Notes: a model not told the origin generated them from the sequence alone. Counted from the first letter of the stretch, positions 7,583 to 16,463 are shown. The stretch is DNA of 64,000 bases from Micromonospora sp. CB01531 (GCF_001905095.1 NZ_LWLS01000068.1:38563-102562), one strand, 5' to 3'. A program made the numbers and translations.

Positions 7583-8260
7583 CCGGTGCAGGCAGTGCCC
7601 ACCGTCCAGCTCGATGAACCGCTCGACACCGACAAGAGCCCGCACCGTCGTGCGCCCTTCGCGGAGCGCACCGCCCACCGGCGGGGTGAGCACCAGCACG
7701 GGTACTGCGGCGGCGGCGACCAGCGCGGGCAGGTCCCAGCGCAGCCCCGGCCCGAGAAGCGCGCTCAGCCCGTCAACATCCGCAGCGAGGTACCCGTCGA
7801 CGGTGTGGGCGACGTCGTGGTGGGACCAGTCGGGATGCTGTAGGCGAATGCGACGGGCCGCGGCGTTGCGATCGCCCCGCACCATTCCCACATCCCGTCG
7901 CAGGTCAGTCCGGCGTCGTGCCGGGTCGGTACCGGCGCCGTCCGGCGGGTCCTCCAGCACCAGGGCCTCGGCCCGATCCGCGAGCATGAGCCCGACGACG
8001 GCACCGAGACTGTGGCCGACCAGCACGTCCACCCGCTGCGGGATCAGGGCAGCCGTCAACGCTACGAAATCAGCGACGCCATCCGATGCCCGCAGCCGTG
8101 GCCCAGCGCCATGCCCAGGCAGGTCCACTGCAGTCGTCCACCAACCGGCGGCGGCCAAGGCCGGGCCGATTCGCCACCATGTCGCCGACGAGGCCATCGC
8201 GCCGTGCAGCAGCACCGCCGTGCCCCGCGGTTGGCGCGCCGGCTTCCAGATCAGGGTCAT
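7517..8260 (-). CDS. Alpha/beta hydrolase
   Basis: About 247 residues using the ATG at 8260 (MTLIWKP); an in-frame ATG seven codons earlier is possible. The fold is shown by LLHGAM (oxyanion region), the nucleophile elbow VGHSLGA with Ser, an acid in the VLVLTPP strand region and the catalytic His in LDGGHCLHRSRP. There is no signal peptide. It is a small cytoplasmic serine hydrolase (esterase or related) of unknown substrate. It converges on the STAND gene with overlapping 3' ends, so the two may interfere transcriptionally. Confidence 0.85.
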   Translation of the reverse strand: MTLIWKPARQPRGTAVLLHGAMASSATWWRIGPALAAAGWWTTAVDLPGHGAGPRLRASDGVADFVALTAALIPQRVDVLVGHSLGAVVGLMLADRAEALVLEDPPDGAGTDPARRRTDLRRDVGMVRGDRNAAARRIRLQHPDWSHHDVAHTVDGYLAADVDGLSALLGPGLRWDLPALVAAAAVPVLVLTPPVGGALREGRTTVRALVGVERFIELDGGHCLHRSRPAQWLGAVSGFLNVVVPDC

Positions 8261-8365
8261 CCGCCATGATCGGAACGGCAACGGGTTGTCCGCCGGTGAC
8301 GGCGGCTTACCCGCGTAATCCGCCGTCCGGCACGGACAACCGACGGGGCCCGTAGAACCGGAACC

Positions 8366-9307
8366 ATGACATTCACGCGCCTTCTCATCCGGGCTCTCCT
8401 ACCGATCCTCGTCCTCGCCCTGATGCCGGCGCCGGCCTTCGCTTCGAGCCTCGCTGCGGAGGACGGTGCGCGGGTGCAGTGGGTCGCCCTCGGCGACAGC
8501 TTCTCAGCCGGCGTCGGCGGCATGGCGGCCGGGCAACCACCCTGCCTGCGCGAACCCGACGAGTCGTACGCGGGGCGGGCACGCCGGATCATGGAACATC
8601 ACGGGTACGGGGTGGCGTTCGTCCACGCCGCCTGTAGCGGTGCACGGACCGCGGATGTTCGCACCGGTCAGATCGCCACGGTCACTCGCGCGGACCTGGT
8701 CACCATGACGATCGGCGGTAACGACGCCGGATTCGCCACCTGGCTCACCCACTGCCTCGCCCTCGGTGGCTGCCCGTCCAGCGACACCGTCGACTGGGAC
8801 GCTTTCTACCGCCAGCTCGTCGCCACCTACGTTGCGGTCCGCGTTGCAATGCCGGCCAGCGGGCGCCTCTACGTGCTCACCTACCCGGTGTTCTACGCCG
8901 ACCCGGCAGGCTGGACCGAACGCCAGTGCCCGAAAGAGGGGTACGGCGTGCACCTGGTCGCCCGCCGCGCCAACGAATCCTCGGTCCGGCTCGGCGATAC
9001 CACCTACTGGGCCGTCCGAGAGGCGAACCGGCAGGTCGCCGTGCACGGCCGACCCGGCGACATCGCCTTCGTGGACGTCCGACCTCCGATACGCGAGGAA
9101 CACCTTGACGGCCGCATGCGCCGCATCGCCTACGACCCCACCGGTGTCTGCTCGACCACACCGGAGGCGATCCAAAGCATGAACGGCCTCGTCTCGGGCA
9201 GCGGCGGCCAACTCAGCGATGCCTTCCACCCGAGCAGTACCGGCTATCTCACCATGGCCGGCACCCTCTGGAACCACATGCGGGGCAACTTCCCGAGCCG
9301 CAGTTGA
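8366..9307 (+). CDS. Secreted SGNH/GDSL-type lipase or esterase
   Basis: 313 residues with a Sec signal (hydrophobic core LLIRALLPILVLALMPAP, cleavage near AFA-SS). The SGNH blocks are all present: block I GDSFSAG with the nucleophile Ser about residue 45, block III GGND, and block V DAFHPSS with the Asp-His pair. Paired cysteines (CLREP...AACSG, THCLALGGC) are typical of the Streptomyces secreted lipase/esterase group. It probably hydrolyses lipid or acyl esters outside the cell. It is followed by two further exported proteins on the same strand. Confidence 0.85.
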   Translation: MTFTRLLIRALLPILVLALMPAPAFASSLAAEDGARVQWVALGDSFSAGVGGMAAGQPPCLREPDESYAGRARRIMEHHGYGVAFVHAACSGARTADVRTGQIATVTRADLVTMTIGGNDAGFATWLTHCLALGGCPSSDTVDWDAFYRQLVATYVAVRVAMPASGRLYVLTYPVFYADPAGWTERQCPKEGYGVHLVARRANESSVRLGDTTYWAVREANRQVAVHGRPGDIAFVDVRPPIREEHLDGRMRRIAYDPTGVCSTTPEAIQSMNGLVSGSGGQLSDAFHPSSTGYLTMAGTLWNHMRGNFPSRS

Positions 9308-9381
9308 CCCCTCGTCTCCGAACCCCGACGCACCCGGGCTCTGCCAGCTCGAACGCAATCACGCCAGTGAAGGACAGCACC

Positions 9382-9636
9382 ATGCAACGACGCACCCGAA
9401 CCCGACGAGTCGGCCTCTCCGCTCTGCTCGTCACGCCAACGATCCTCGTCGGGCTCACCGCCCCGGCGAACGCCGCCACCGTCCTGAACCGCTTCGAGCG
9501 CAGCTGCTACTTCAGCTGCAGCCCGTGGGTCCAGGTCAACGGACCCTACAACGCCTCGGTCGGCAGCGACTGCGTCACCAGATCCTGGACCGGCACCACG
9601 ACCGTCCGCAAGCCATGGCCCGGCGCCCGGTGCTGA
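9382..9636 (+). CDS. Small secreted protein
   Basis: 84 residues from the ATG at 9382. A twin-basic N-terminus (RRTRTRRVG), a hydrophobic core (LSALLVTPTILVGLTAP) and ANA-AT cleavage define an export signal. The mature peptide is ~50 residues and carries four cysteines (RSCYFSCSPW, SDCVTRSW, GARC). The longer open frame from 9304 overlaps the lipase stop and is less likely. The family is not recognised; it may be a bacteriocin-like or surface-active peptide, but nothing shows this. Confidence 0.6.
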   Translation: MQRRTRTRRVGLSALLVTPTILVGLTAPANAATVLNRFERSCYFSCSPWVQVNGPYNASVGSDCVTRSWTGTTTVRKPWPGARC

Positions 9637-9728
9637 CGAACGATCCCGCGCCCGCAACTCATCACCACCGCCGTCGTCCCGTTACACCCGCCGGCCGTCG
9701 CGAACGGCCCAACCCAGAAGGAGCAGTG

Positions 9729-10451
9729 ATGTCCCCTCGAAGCACGTGGCGTTCCCTCCGCGCGATCGGCACCGCCGTCATCGCCGCCATCACCCTGATC
9801 CTCTTTTCGGCCGCCACCCCGGCGTCGGCGGCAACCGCACGTAGTTCGGTGTGGGTCGGGTCGCCGATCAACGGTAATTGGGCGGTGTGGGACAGCGCCT
9901 GCAACGGCGCGATATACCCCTCCAGCGCATGCAGCTGGCCCACCGTCCACCACACCTTCCGCAACGGCATGCCCTACGCCGGGGACTGGAGCGTCGACCT
10001 CGGCGTGAGCGCCGGCCAGGACGTGCTGCTGTACGCAGCGCCAAACGAGACCTGGCGCACGATCAGCGCCAAGGTCGAGACCGTGGTCCTGGCCTGCGCG
10101 GCCCGCAGCGGCGAGACGTACGAGCAGACGCGTGCCCGCGGCGGCAACGCCGTCGTCGTCGGCCTGTACGAGGGCAGTAGCCGCATCGGCTGGGTCACCT
10201 ACACCCACGTCAACCCGACCGTCGGCGCCGGGCAATGGATCGGCCGGTGGGACACCCGCGTCGGCACGGTCGGGAACTACACCTCGAACAGCTGCTGGAC
10301 CGGGGTTCACCTGCACGTCGAAATGACCAACGAGACGAACTACTCCTGCTTCAACCGGGGCTGGGGCTCGGGACAGGCCATGAGCCGGACCAACTTCATC
10401 GGCTTCCTCGGCGGCGCATACCGTACCGCCCCGCGCCAGGCCTGCCCGTAA
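9729..10451 (+). CDS. Secreted M23/LytM-like protein with an altered metal site
   Basis: 240 residues from the ATG at 9729, preceded by AAGGAG. The signal peptide ends at ASA-AT. The mature part shows a LytM (peptidase M23) outline: DWSVDLGVSAGQDVLLYA corresponds to the HxxxD...G..V.A segment, GWVTYTHVNPTVGAGQWIG to the YxHL...GQ.V. segment, and TGVHLHVEM is the HxH motif. In the first motif Asp appears where the zinc-binding His is expected, so it may be catalytically inactive or use a changed site. Several cysteines suggest disulfides. A cell-wall role is likely by fold; activity is uncertain. Confidence 0.65.
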   Translation: MSPRSTWRSLRAIGTAVIAAITLILFSAATPASAATARSSVWVGSPINGNWAVWDSACNGAIYPSSACSWPTVHHTFRNGMPYAGDWSVDLGVSAGQDVLLYAAPNETWRTISAKVETVVLACAARSGETYEQTRARGGNAVVVGLYEGSSRIGWVTYTHVNPTVGAGQWIGRWDTRVGTVGNYTSNSCWTGVHLHVEMTNETNYSCFNRGWGSGQAMSRTNFIGFLGGAYRTAPRQACP

Positions 10452-10922
10452 CAGCTTCGGTACCTACCGCCGAGAACGCCGTGGGGCTTGCCGAAAGGAA
10501 GCCTCACGGCACGGCAACGTCGCCCACGGCGGCCCGCGCGCCGCCGATCGGGTGTTGCGGAGCGGCGTGGACCGGCCAAGCCCGCTTTCGAGGCGTTGGG
10601 TCGGCGGGTTTTCTACGATGCCGTAGCCGATCAACCCGGCTAACAGCAATGCCAAAAGACCGAGTCGCGTCATGGCGAATCCACGCCGTTGACCCGGCGG
10701 GCCGCGATGAACGCCGGCTCGCCGTCTCTGTGAGTGATTCGTGCGTGACGTGAATGTGAGCCACGCTTGGCCACCAGACGGACCAGCCGACGGAACTGGG
10801 CAGGCGTCAGCCCGGTGAACGGAAAGATCCACTCCTGACGCACCGCCCAGATCACCTGCACCCCGACATCCTCGACGAACGTCCTCAACAGACAGTCGTC
10901 GGGGTTACGAGACGTCGCTTAG
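10452..10922. other. Gene-poor stretch with transposase-like remnant
   Basis: About 470 bases between the M23-like gene and the PD-(D/E)XK gene. The only readable piece is the minus-strand fragment listed separately. No terminator with a convincing stem was found. Confidence 0.4.
10670..10888 (-). pseudogene. Possible IS5-type transposase N-terminal fragment
   Basis: A 72-codon frame reads VIWAVRQEWIFPFTGLTPAQ then FRRLVRLVAKRG, which resembles the N-terminal helix-turn-helix region of IS5-like DDE transposases in actinomycetes. After that the sequence degenerates and stops. No DDE residues or terminal repeats are present. The assignment rests on memory of this N-terminal pattern. Confidence 0.4.
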
Positions 10923-12776
10923 CTACCGAGTGCCGTCACCGTCTTCGCCAAACGCAACGGCCTCCCGCCCATCTTCAAAGTCCACGCCCCTCTCGCGGAA
11001 GACGTCCAACGGCCGATGGCCTTCCTCCAGCATGCCGCGTACCATCATTTCCGCCACGTCCACGCTCCGGAATTCATTCTGCGGAAATTCCATGAGGCGC
11101 TTGATGGTAATACCCTCGTACGAGACGTCCAGATCTCCAACTCGGACATAATCCATTGCTCGTTCGAAGCAGCTGTCGGCCCAGTTGGGGAATTCTTTGA
11201 GCGCGGTGAGGACGTAGAGCATGTCACCATCACATCGCCTCAGAATCCGCTCCAGCGTTCGGTAGTCGATAATTGTTCCTCGGTCAGCAAAGAACGCACC
11301 TGCGTTGTCTGATGTAGCCACGACAGTCCAGATCAGCATGGCAAACTCGTCAAAGTCCGGTATTCCGGCCCGAGGTAGTTGGTTGCATAGGAAATCGACG
11401 CCTTCATCTGATCCGAGAAACGCGGTTATGCGTTCAACCTGCCCGAAGGACTTGGCAATACTGTCAGGCTCCAGGACCCTGAGCTGATCCTTTGCCCAGC
11501 TAGGCGGTAGCGGGGCTTTCACCTCACAAGCAAGAACTGCATAACCAAGCGTTCGCTCTTCCGAGATGACCAGCAAGTCGATATCTGGGAGCTCTGCACT
11601 GTAGGTAGCCAGGGGGGTATTCGTGCGTACCCGGAAGCCGGCGCCCTCGAAGCTGTTACCTAGGCGCCGCACAAGGGATTCCCCGATCTGGCCACTAAAA
11701 CTTCGCAAGAACACTTGCGGATCGCGGAGCGCCACAAGCCTCAGGAAGCTGATATATCCTTCCCATACGGCGAAGTGGTGCGGCAGCATGAGAATTTCGT
11801 CGGTCTCGGGAAGATGATACAAGGAGAAGTAGACCGGATTGAGGCGCTTTCGGCGCGCCGTCGAGCCGTATGCAATGTCGGTCACTACTTGTCTCGCGGT
11901 AGCCGCGGGAACACTTGGCGCCGACGCTTCGAGGTCGCTCACGAGTATGTCTAGCGGCATCGACAATGCGCCTCGCGCACCATTCGCGTCCGAATGGTAG
12001 CGATGATAAAGCGCCTTTGCGAGCAGCGCTCTATACACCGCGACAAAATCTCGATAAGTGTACTCGCCGACCGTCACCGTCGAGTCGGAGATAAGATCGA
12101 AGTACAGCCGGACCTTCTGTTGCACCTCGGCTTCGATGAGTTCTGCCGCTTCAAGCACCTCCGGTGTTAACTCGAACTCGGGTTGCCCGCGCAGGAGCTC
12201 CTTTGTTTTTTCCGCACGAGTCTTGTCGGAAAATGCCTCCATCGATTCCACAAACCAACTGTTGGAGGAAATGAAGAACTGTCGAGGAAGCGACGCGTCC
12301 GCGAAACGGATCTCGATACGACCTGCGTCAAAAGTCCACGACACGGTACCCGGAGCGTTGTAAGTGTAGTAGAACAGGTCGCGCAAATGATGGTATCGGC
12401 TGGCGAACTCCAGGTCGGACACCAGCGTGGCGATGTCGATTTCAGCCCCCGGTGACCTGCCGATCAGCGTCGGAGCGAGGATCTGGAGGCCATGCGAGAG
12501 GTGCGCACCGAGCTCGGGGTGCTCGGCGCTCGCATGCTCAACGATGTTGGCGGCGAGACGCAGGGCTTCTGTCCCGCCCGATTGCATTACTGGTCGTGCA
12601 GCCAGAGCTTGGTCTAACTGACGCTCGAAGTCTCGGACTTGGGGATCGGGTGGGCCAGTCAAGGTTTGTCTCCTTGGGCGCAGCATCCTGGAGACCAAAT
12701 TGAGCAACTCTGGTCGTAGTGGATGCCAGTCTATAGCAACAGATTGCAACCTGTTCAGAGAATTTCGAGTCACCAA
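10923..12776 (-). CDS. Large hypothetical protein with a PD-(D/E)XK nuclease-like motif
   Basis: 617 residues, cytoplasmic. About two thirds in, ELPDIDLLVISEERTLGYAV is followed by CEVKAPLPP: D-x-D, spacer, E-V-K, a convincing PD-(D/E)XK core (about residues 393-416). The long N-terminal part (helix-rich, DLFYYTYNAPGTVSWTFDAG) and the C-terminal ~170 residues are not recognised. Base composition is clearly lower in GC than in neighbours and codons often end in A/T, indicating recent transfer. It stands alone without a methylase or helicase partner. A stand-alone restriction/defence nuclease is a reasonable inference, not proven. Confidence 0.65.
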   Translation of the reverse strand: MVTRNSLNRLQSVAIDWHPLRPELLNLVSRMLRPRRQTLTGPPDPQVRDFERQLDQALAARPVMQSGGTEALRLAANIVEHASAEHPELGAHLSHGLQILAPTLIGRSPGAEIDIATLVSDLEFASRYHHLRDLFYYTYNAPGTVSWTFDAGRIEIRFADASLPRQFFISSNSWFVESMEAFSDKTRAEKTKELLRGQPEFELTPEVLEAAELIEAEVQQKVRLYFDLISDSTVTVGEYTYRDFVAVYRALLAKALYHRYHSDANGARGALSMPLDILVSDLEASAPSVPAATARQVVTDIAYGSTARRKRLNPVYFSLYHLPETDEILMLPHHFAVWEGYISFLRLVALRDPQVFLRSFSGQIGESLVRRLGNSFEGAGFRVRTNTPLATYSAELPDIDLLVISEERTLGYAVLACEVKAPLPPSWAKDQLRVLEPDSIAKSFGQVERITAFLGSDEGVDFLCNQLPRAGIPDFDEFAMLIWTVVATSDNAGAFFADRGTIIDYRTLERILRRCDGDMLYVLTALKEFPNWADSCFERAMDYVRVGDLDVSYEGITIKRLMEFPQNEFRSVDVAEMMVRGMLEEGHRPLDVFRERGVDFEDGREAVAFGEDGDGTR

Positions 12777-13103
12777 GCTGATCCATTGTGGACGCTGGTG
12801 AGGGCGCCGATGCCCTGCTTGTGTCGGTGGATAGGCTCGGCGGCGGACAACCCGTGATCCATGATCGGATCGGCGTACTCAACTCCGCAGTTTCGCGAAC
12901 CGGCCGGCGCTGGACGCCTCACGCGGCATGACGTTTCTCAAAGCTTGCGCGCAGGTCGGCGGCCAGATGCGTGCGGCTGGGCGGTGGCTGGAGGGTCAGC
13001 GTGTCGGCGGACGACCGGTGGTGAAATCCTCGAGGACGTTACCGGGTACCGGGTACTGGGTATCGGGGCACCCTCCGTGCACGCCCGTGCCGGTGCGACG
13101 CCG
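12777..13103. other. Intergenic region, 327 bp
   Basis: No supported gene. A short imperfect tandem repeat of GGGTAC(C/T) units lies around 13,040-13,070. The start region of the PD-(D/E)XK gene is at its left edge. Confidence 0.35.
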
Positions 13104-13424
13104 TCATTCGGGCTGCGTGTCCTCGGGATTTTCCAGGGTCAGGACCGTCATATCCAGCAGACGCTGGTAGTAGGACGCCTCGTAGCCGTCCAGGGCTGGA
13201 ATCGCGCGGTTGAGCTTCTGTTCGCAATCCGCGAGAACGCCCCACCGCCGGTCGTCGATGCGGCCCCCGTTCTTCAGCCACATGCTGACACAACCCGAGA
13301 CGTTGGAATCAAGGCTTACCATCTCGACACCATTTACATCGGTGACTACCAGCCGGCGCGGAAAGGCAGCCTGCCGGTGTTCCTCGTAGAGCTCGGCCAC
13401 GGTACGGAAGAGTTCGTCCAGCAA
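13104..13424 (-). CDS. Small hypothetical protein
   Basis: 106 residues, acidic, cytoplasmic, start ATG at 13424. Features are MLDELFRTVAELYEEHRQAA (amphipathic helix), PRRLVVTDVNGVEMVSLDSN, and C-terminal LDGYEASYYQRLLDMTVLTL. It lies downstream of, and on the same strand as, a frameshifted gene at 13,599-13,966 and both may come from one element. I do not recognise the family; the size and helical ends would suit an immunity or accessory protein, but that is a guess. Confidence 0.5.
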   Translation of the reverse strand: MLDELFRTVAELYEEHRQAAFPRRLVVTDVNGVEMVSLDSNVSGCVSMWLKNGGRIDDRRWGVLADCEQKLNRAIPALDGYEASYYQRLLDMTVLTLENPEDTQPE

Positions 13425-13598
13425 GGAGTGACCCTCCGATCATCGGCCCTGCGAGTGTCCACCCTAGTGCACGCTCATCGGCATGTCCGTACGTTCCTCC
13501 GGACGCAAGCGGTCACGATCCGTAACGCTCGGATCGCGGCTAGATGAGCGCACTCAATCTTGTTTCTGCCAGGGCGTCCTGTGTTCGGGCTGGCTGGT

Positions 13599-13966
13599 TC
13601 AGGCGTTCGTGGGTGGCAGATCCGTCGCGTGTTCCGGCTTACCCCGGACTGTCCGGCCTCCGTAGATCGCCGGTAGGGCTTCAAGCTTCGCATCCCACTG
13701 CTGCAGGTAGTGCTCCACGCCCTCGACGGTGCGGGGTATGCCAAGCCAGTCGCGGGCGGCGTCGCGGATCTTGCAAATGGCGATCGTCTCGGCGTTGGCG
13801 CCGTAGTCGACGGGGTAGGCGTCCACGATGTCGAACAACAGGCCGAAGTTGCCGTACAGCTTGCCGACGCACCATAGGTGCTCAAAGGCGGTGGCTCGAT
13901 CAGCGCCCCCATCAGCTTCAGGAGTACGTCCACAGGGTCTTCGCCGCTGTCCAGAATCCGGTACAT
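13599..13966 (-). pseudogene. Frameshifted hypothetical gene
   Basis: Two adjacent frames join into one plausible protein: MYRILDSGEDPVDVLLKLM in one frame continues as ATAFEHLWCVGKLYGNFGLL then FDIVDAYPVDYGANAETIA in another. The shift lies near 13,895, where GCGCTGATC-GAGCCACC has lost or gained bases. After it the protein runs ~95 codons to a stop at 13599. Third-position G/C is high on both sides, so this is a real gene with a recent frameshift or an error. The family is unknown. Confidence 0.5.
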
Positions 13967-13991
13967 GTAGGTGTCGATGATCTGCGGTCAC

Positions 13992-14027
13992 CGCCGCCAT
14001 CTTGCTCCCGTAGCTACGATGGCGGCG
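13992..14027. promoter_or_regulatory. Inverted repeat upstream of membrane-protein gene
   Basis: CGCCGCCATC and GATGGCGGCG form a perfect 10-bp inverted repeat separated by 16 bases, ending 29 bases before the TTG start at 14057. The position suits an operator or a 5' leader stem. Confidence 0.35.
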
Positions 14028-14056
14028 CCCACCGAGCATCGAAAGGGAGCAACGCC

Positions 14057-15004
14057 TTGGGATCAGGCCGTAGTAGTCGAGCCCGAGGGTGGCTTCGGTA
14101 CCTGCCCACAGTCCTCTACCTCGTCGGTGGCGTAGCGGCACTGCTGGTCTCGTGGCGGCTGTATCCGACCGCCTCGCCGCCGTCGCGCCCGTCCCCTGCC
14201 GTCGCCGCCATCGGCTCCGATCGGGCAGTCAGCACGGCAAGGCTGACGATTCAGGCGCCGCTCGGCCGGCCCGGCGACGTCGTGATCACCGTGACCGGGA
14301 CGAGCGACTCGAAGGACCCCGGCGGCACGGCTGACGTGTTCGTGGTCCTGCCGGACGTCCTCCTCGTTCCGGGCCTGGCCGCCGAGGTGCAGTGCGATCC
14401 CGGCTGCACGCATGCGAACGAGTTCGGCCAGGGCGCCACGATGGCGCGGACTCGGTTTGAACTCAAGCCTGCCTGGAAGTCCGCCAACGACGGAACGACT
14501 ACGTTCACCGCTGGCGTCGACGTCCCCCGCAGCGTCCTGGCCGCCGGCCGTGATCCCGCGGCCACCGTGCTGGAGTTGCCGGGCATGAACTGCAGCAGAG
14601 TAGCCTGCCGTGGCTCGGTCCCGCTGCTGGTAGTGACCGAGGATACGCCGATCGCGGCGGGAGCGATGGCGCGGGTGAACTTCCGCGACCCGACGCTAAT
14701 GGGCTATCAATGGAGTTCGGCGCTCTCGCCGTACACGGAGGCGGACGTCGGCCTGACGTTCAACTATCCGATCGTGGAGGAACCGAAGCTCGGCTACCTG
14801 GCCCTGTACTCCGCCGATGGCGCCAACATCGACCAGGAGCGCCGTGTCCAGTACGACACGTTTGTAGCCGGCGCCGTGGTCGGCGTCGCGGGCGCGCTGC
14901 TGCTGGGCGCCGTCCAGGACGCCGTGACGGTAACCCGCGACCGCGACCCGCGCGGCCTGGAGAGTGAAAGCACCAGGAAACGTCCGAAGACGGCAAAACG
15001 CTAG
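14057..15004 (+). CDS. Hypothetical membrane protein with large extracytoplasmic domain
   Basis: 315 residues using a TTG start at 14057, supported by AAAGGGAG seven bases upstream; the open frame extends ~510 bases further upstream but that part overlaps a minus-strand gene and is not protein-like. An N-terminal helix (LPTVLYLVGGVAALLVSW) is followed by ~250 extracytoplasmic residues rich in beta-strand patterns with cysteines (EVQCDPGCTH, GMNCSRVACRG), then a second helix (FVAGAVVGVAGALLLGAV) and a short basic cytoplasmic tail. No catalytic motif is visible. The function is unknown. Confidence 0.65.
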   Translation: MGSGRSSRARGWLRYLPTVLYLVGGVAALLVSWRLYPTASPPSRPSPAVAAIGSDRAVSTARLTIQAPLGRPGDVVITVTGTSDSKDPGGTADVFVVLPDVLLVPGLAAEVQCDPGCTHANEFGQGATMARTRFELKPAWKSANDGTTTFTAGVDVPRSVLAAGRDPAATVLELPGMNCSRVACRGSVPLLVVTEDTPIAAGAMARVNFRDPTLMGYQWSSALSPYTEADVGLTFNYPIVEEPKLGYLALYSADGANIDQERRVQYDTFVAGAVVGVAGALLLGAVQDAVTVTRDRDPRGLESESTRKRPKTAKR

Positions 15005-15278
15005 CCCGGTATTCCGCAGCTGGCTAATTCTCAACACCGGGATAAGACATGCCATGCCGCAGGCGGTCCTAGGTGTGCTCGTCCCACGGCAATGCATTCG
15101 ACATGTGATCAGGTCAGGAGCGGTGTTCCGACCGTATCGAACAATGGCCCTCCGCGAGAATCTTGGTCGCCTCGCTCGGCGAGGCGCATGGCCAGCGCCT
15201 CGGCCATCGGGTGCGCTGATCTCGCAGATCCGCGCCGTCTTGCGGCATGACCAAGAGCGGCCCGATCACCCGCACGAC

Positions 15279-16463
15279 TCAGGGGTGACCGGCGAACCCG
15301 CGGTCTGGCGGGCCGCCACCGCCATCCCCGACAGCGCGTGGCGGAAAGCGAAACGGGTGAACGGCGCCCAGGCCCACCGGCCGTGGGTGCCGTCTCTGAC
15401 CCCGTGTCGGTGGGTCGGCGATGAGCTGGAGCGGTCGCCCCGCTCGGCGCACTGGCGAATTGAGCGGCGATCCCTGAACGGCTGTTGCTGCGACGGCCGG
15501 CAACGCACGACCTGTGCCTGGATGGGCAGGCAGCAGCTGGTCCGCTCCGACGACACACTCACCATGAAGTGCCTCAACATGCAGGAACAGGGGCTCATCT
15601 GCAGCGTGGGCGGCGGCAGGGCGCAGTGCGCCGACCTTCTTCGCACCACGGCGGGTGAGGCCGTCGCCGGCATCATGATCACGGCGCCTCCGATGCAGGG
15701 TCGGCGAGGCAGCGGGCCGATCCACCACCGTGGTGGGCGGGGCTGCTGGGCGTCGATGGTCATGCGGTGCGGCGCTCGGAGCAGAGGCCGGCCGCAGCTT
15801 GTCAACCGTGGCGCGCTGGTCAGGGGACGGGCGGTCGTTGGCCTCACGCCCGAGACGCTCTGCGCGACAGGGCCCACAGTTGTGGGCTGGCGATCCGCGG
15901 TGCTGGGGACACTGCCGAGCCCGGGCGTCGGCTGGTGAGGCGATGCCGCTTCGTGGGCGCGCGCGTGTTTGGTTATGGATGGTTAAGGACGGTTCGTCGG
16001 ACGTGTGCGTCCGGTCGTTCGGACGTGTACGTCCGGCCGTTTGGACGTGTGCGTCCGGCCGGTGGATAACCGGGGGGACGTGGACGTCCTCCCGGTTATC
16101 CACAGGGTTGTGGATGTCGGTGGGGCGGCCGGGTTGCGGTTCGGCGGACGGGTCGAGGCTTGCCGGTAGTGGGCGGCGGCGGTGCGTCGCGAGGTCCCAT
16201 GCGACGGGCCGGCGGTCCGCGGGCAGGGACGCCGTGTGGCGTTGGTCGCCGCGGCGGATGAGGCCGAGGCGTTCCAGCTCGTCCAGGTCGCGGCGCACGG
16301 ATCGTACGGTCTTGCGGGCGTAGTGGGCGAGGCGTTCCTGGGAGGGGAACGCGGCGCGGCCGGCGGCGTCGGCGTGGTTGGCCAGGCCGATGAGCACGGC
16401 GAGGCACTGTGGTGGAACGTCGGGGGCGTGGCTGAGCGCCCAGGAGACAGCTTCAATACTCAT
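15279..16463 (-). CDS. Winged-helix Rep-like protein, module copy 1
   Basis: 394-codon frame starting ATG at 16463. Residues 1-80 form an HTH_36/DnaD-like winged helix: MSIEAVSWALS, PPQCLAVLIGLANHADAAGR, FPSQERLAHYARKTVRSVRR, DLDELERLGLIRRG. A proline/arginine-rich linker follows, encoded by the iteron/DnaA-box DNA, then a Cys/His cluster CPQHRGSPAHNCGPCRAERL that may bind zinc. Beyond about 15,640 similarity to the other two copies ends, so the true C-terminus may be altered. A GTG start in the other copies (VTTDKHRR) is lost here because the frame meets TGA. A role as replication initiator or self-regulator is inferred from the DNA sites. Confidence 0.65.
   Translation of the reverse strand: MSIEAVSWALSHAPDVPPQCLAVLIGLANHADAAGRAAFPSQERLAHYARKTVRSVRRDLDELERLGLIRRGDQRHTASLPADRRPVAWDLATHRRRPLPASLDPSAEPQPGRPTDIHNPVDNREDVHVPPVIHRPDAHVQTAGRTRPNDRTHTSDEPSLTIHNQTRARPRSGIASPADARARQCPQHRGSPAHNCGPCRAERLGREANDRPSPDQRATVDKLRPASAPSAAPHDHRRPAAPPTTVVDRPAASPTLHRRRRDHDAGDGLTRRGAKKVGALRPAAAHAADEPLFLHVEALHGECVVGADQLLPAHPGTGRALPAVAATAVQGSPLNSPVRRAGRPLQLIADPPTRGQRRHPRPVGLGAVHPFRFPPRAVGDGGGGPPDRGFAGHP

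Noticed and set aside
13544..14056. Extended N-terminus of the membrane protein at 14,057
   Set aside because: The extra ~170 codons overlap a coding minus-strand gene and are Arg/Ser-rich noise; the TTG with AAAGGGAG is the better start.
15999..16058. Short regular repeats that could suggest a CRISPR array
   Set aside because: Only three units of 16 bp with 6-bp spacers, palindromic and within a coding sequence; no cas genes nearby. Iterons fit better.
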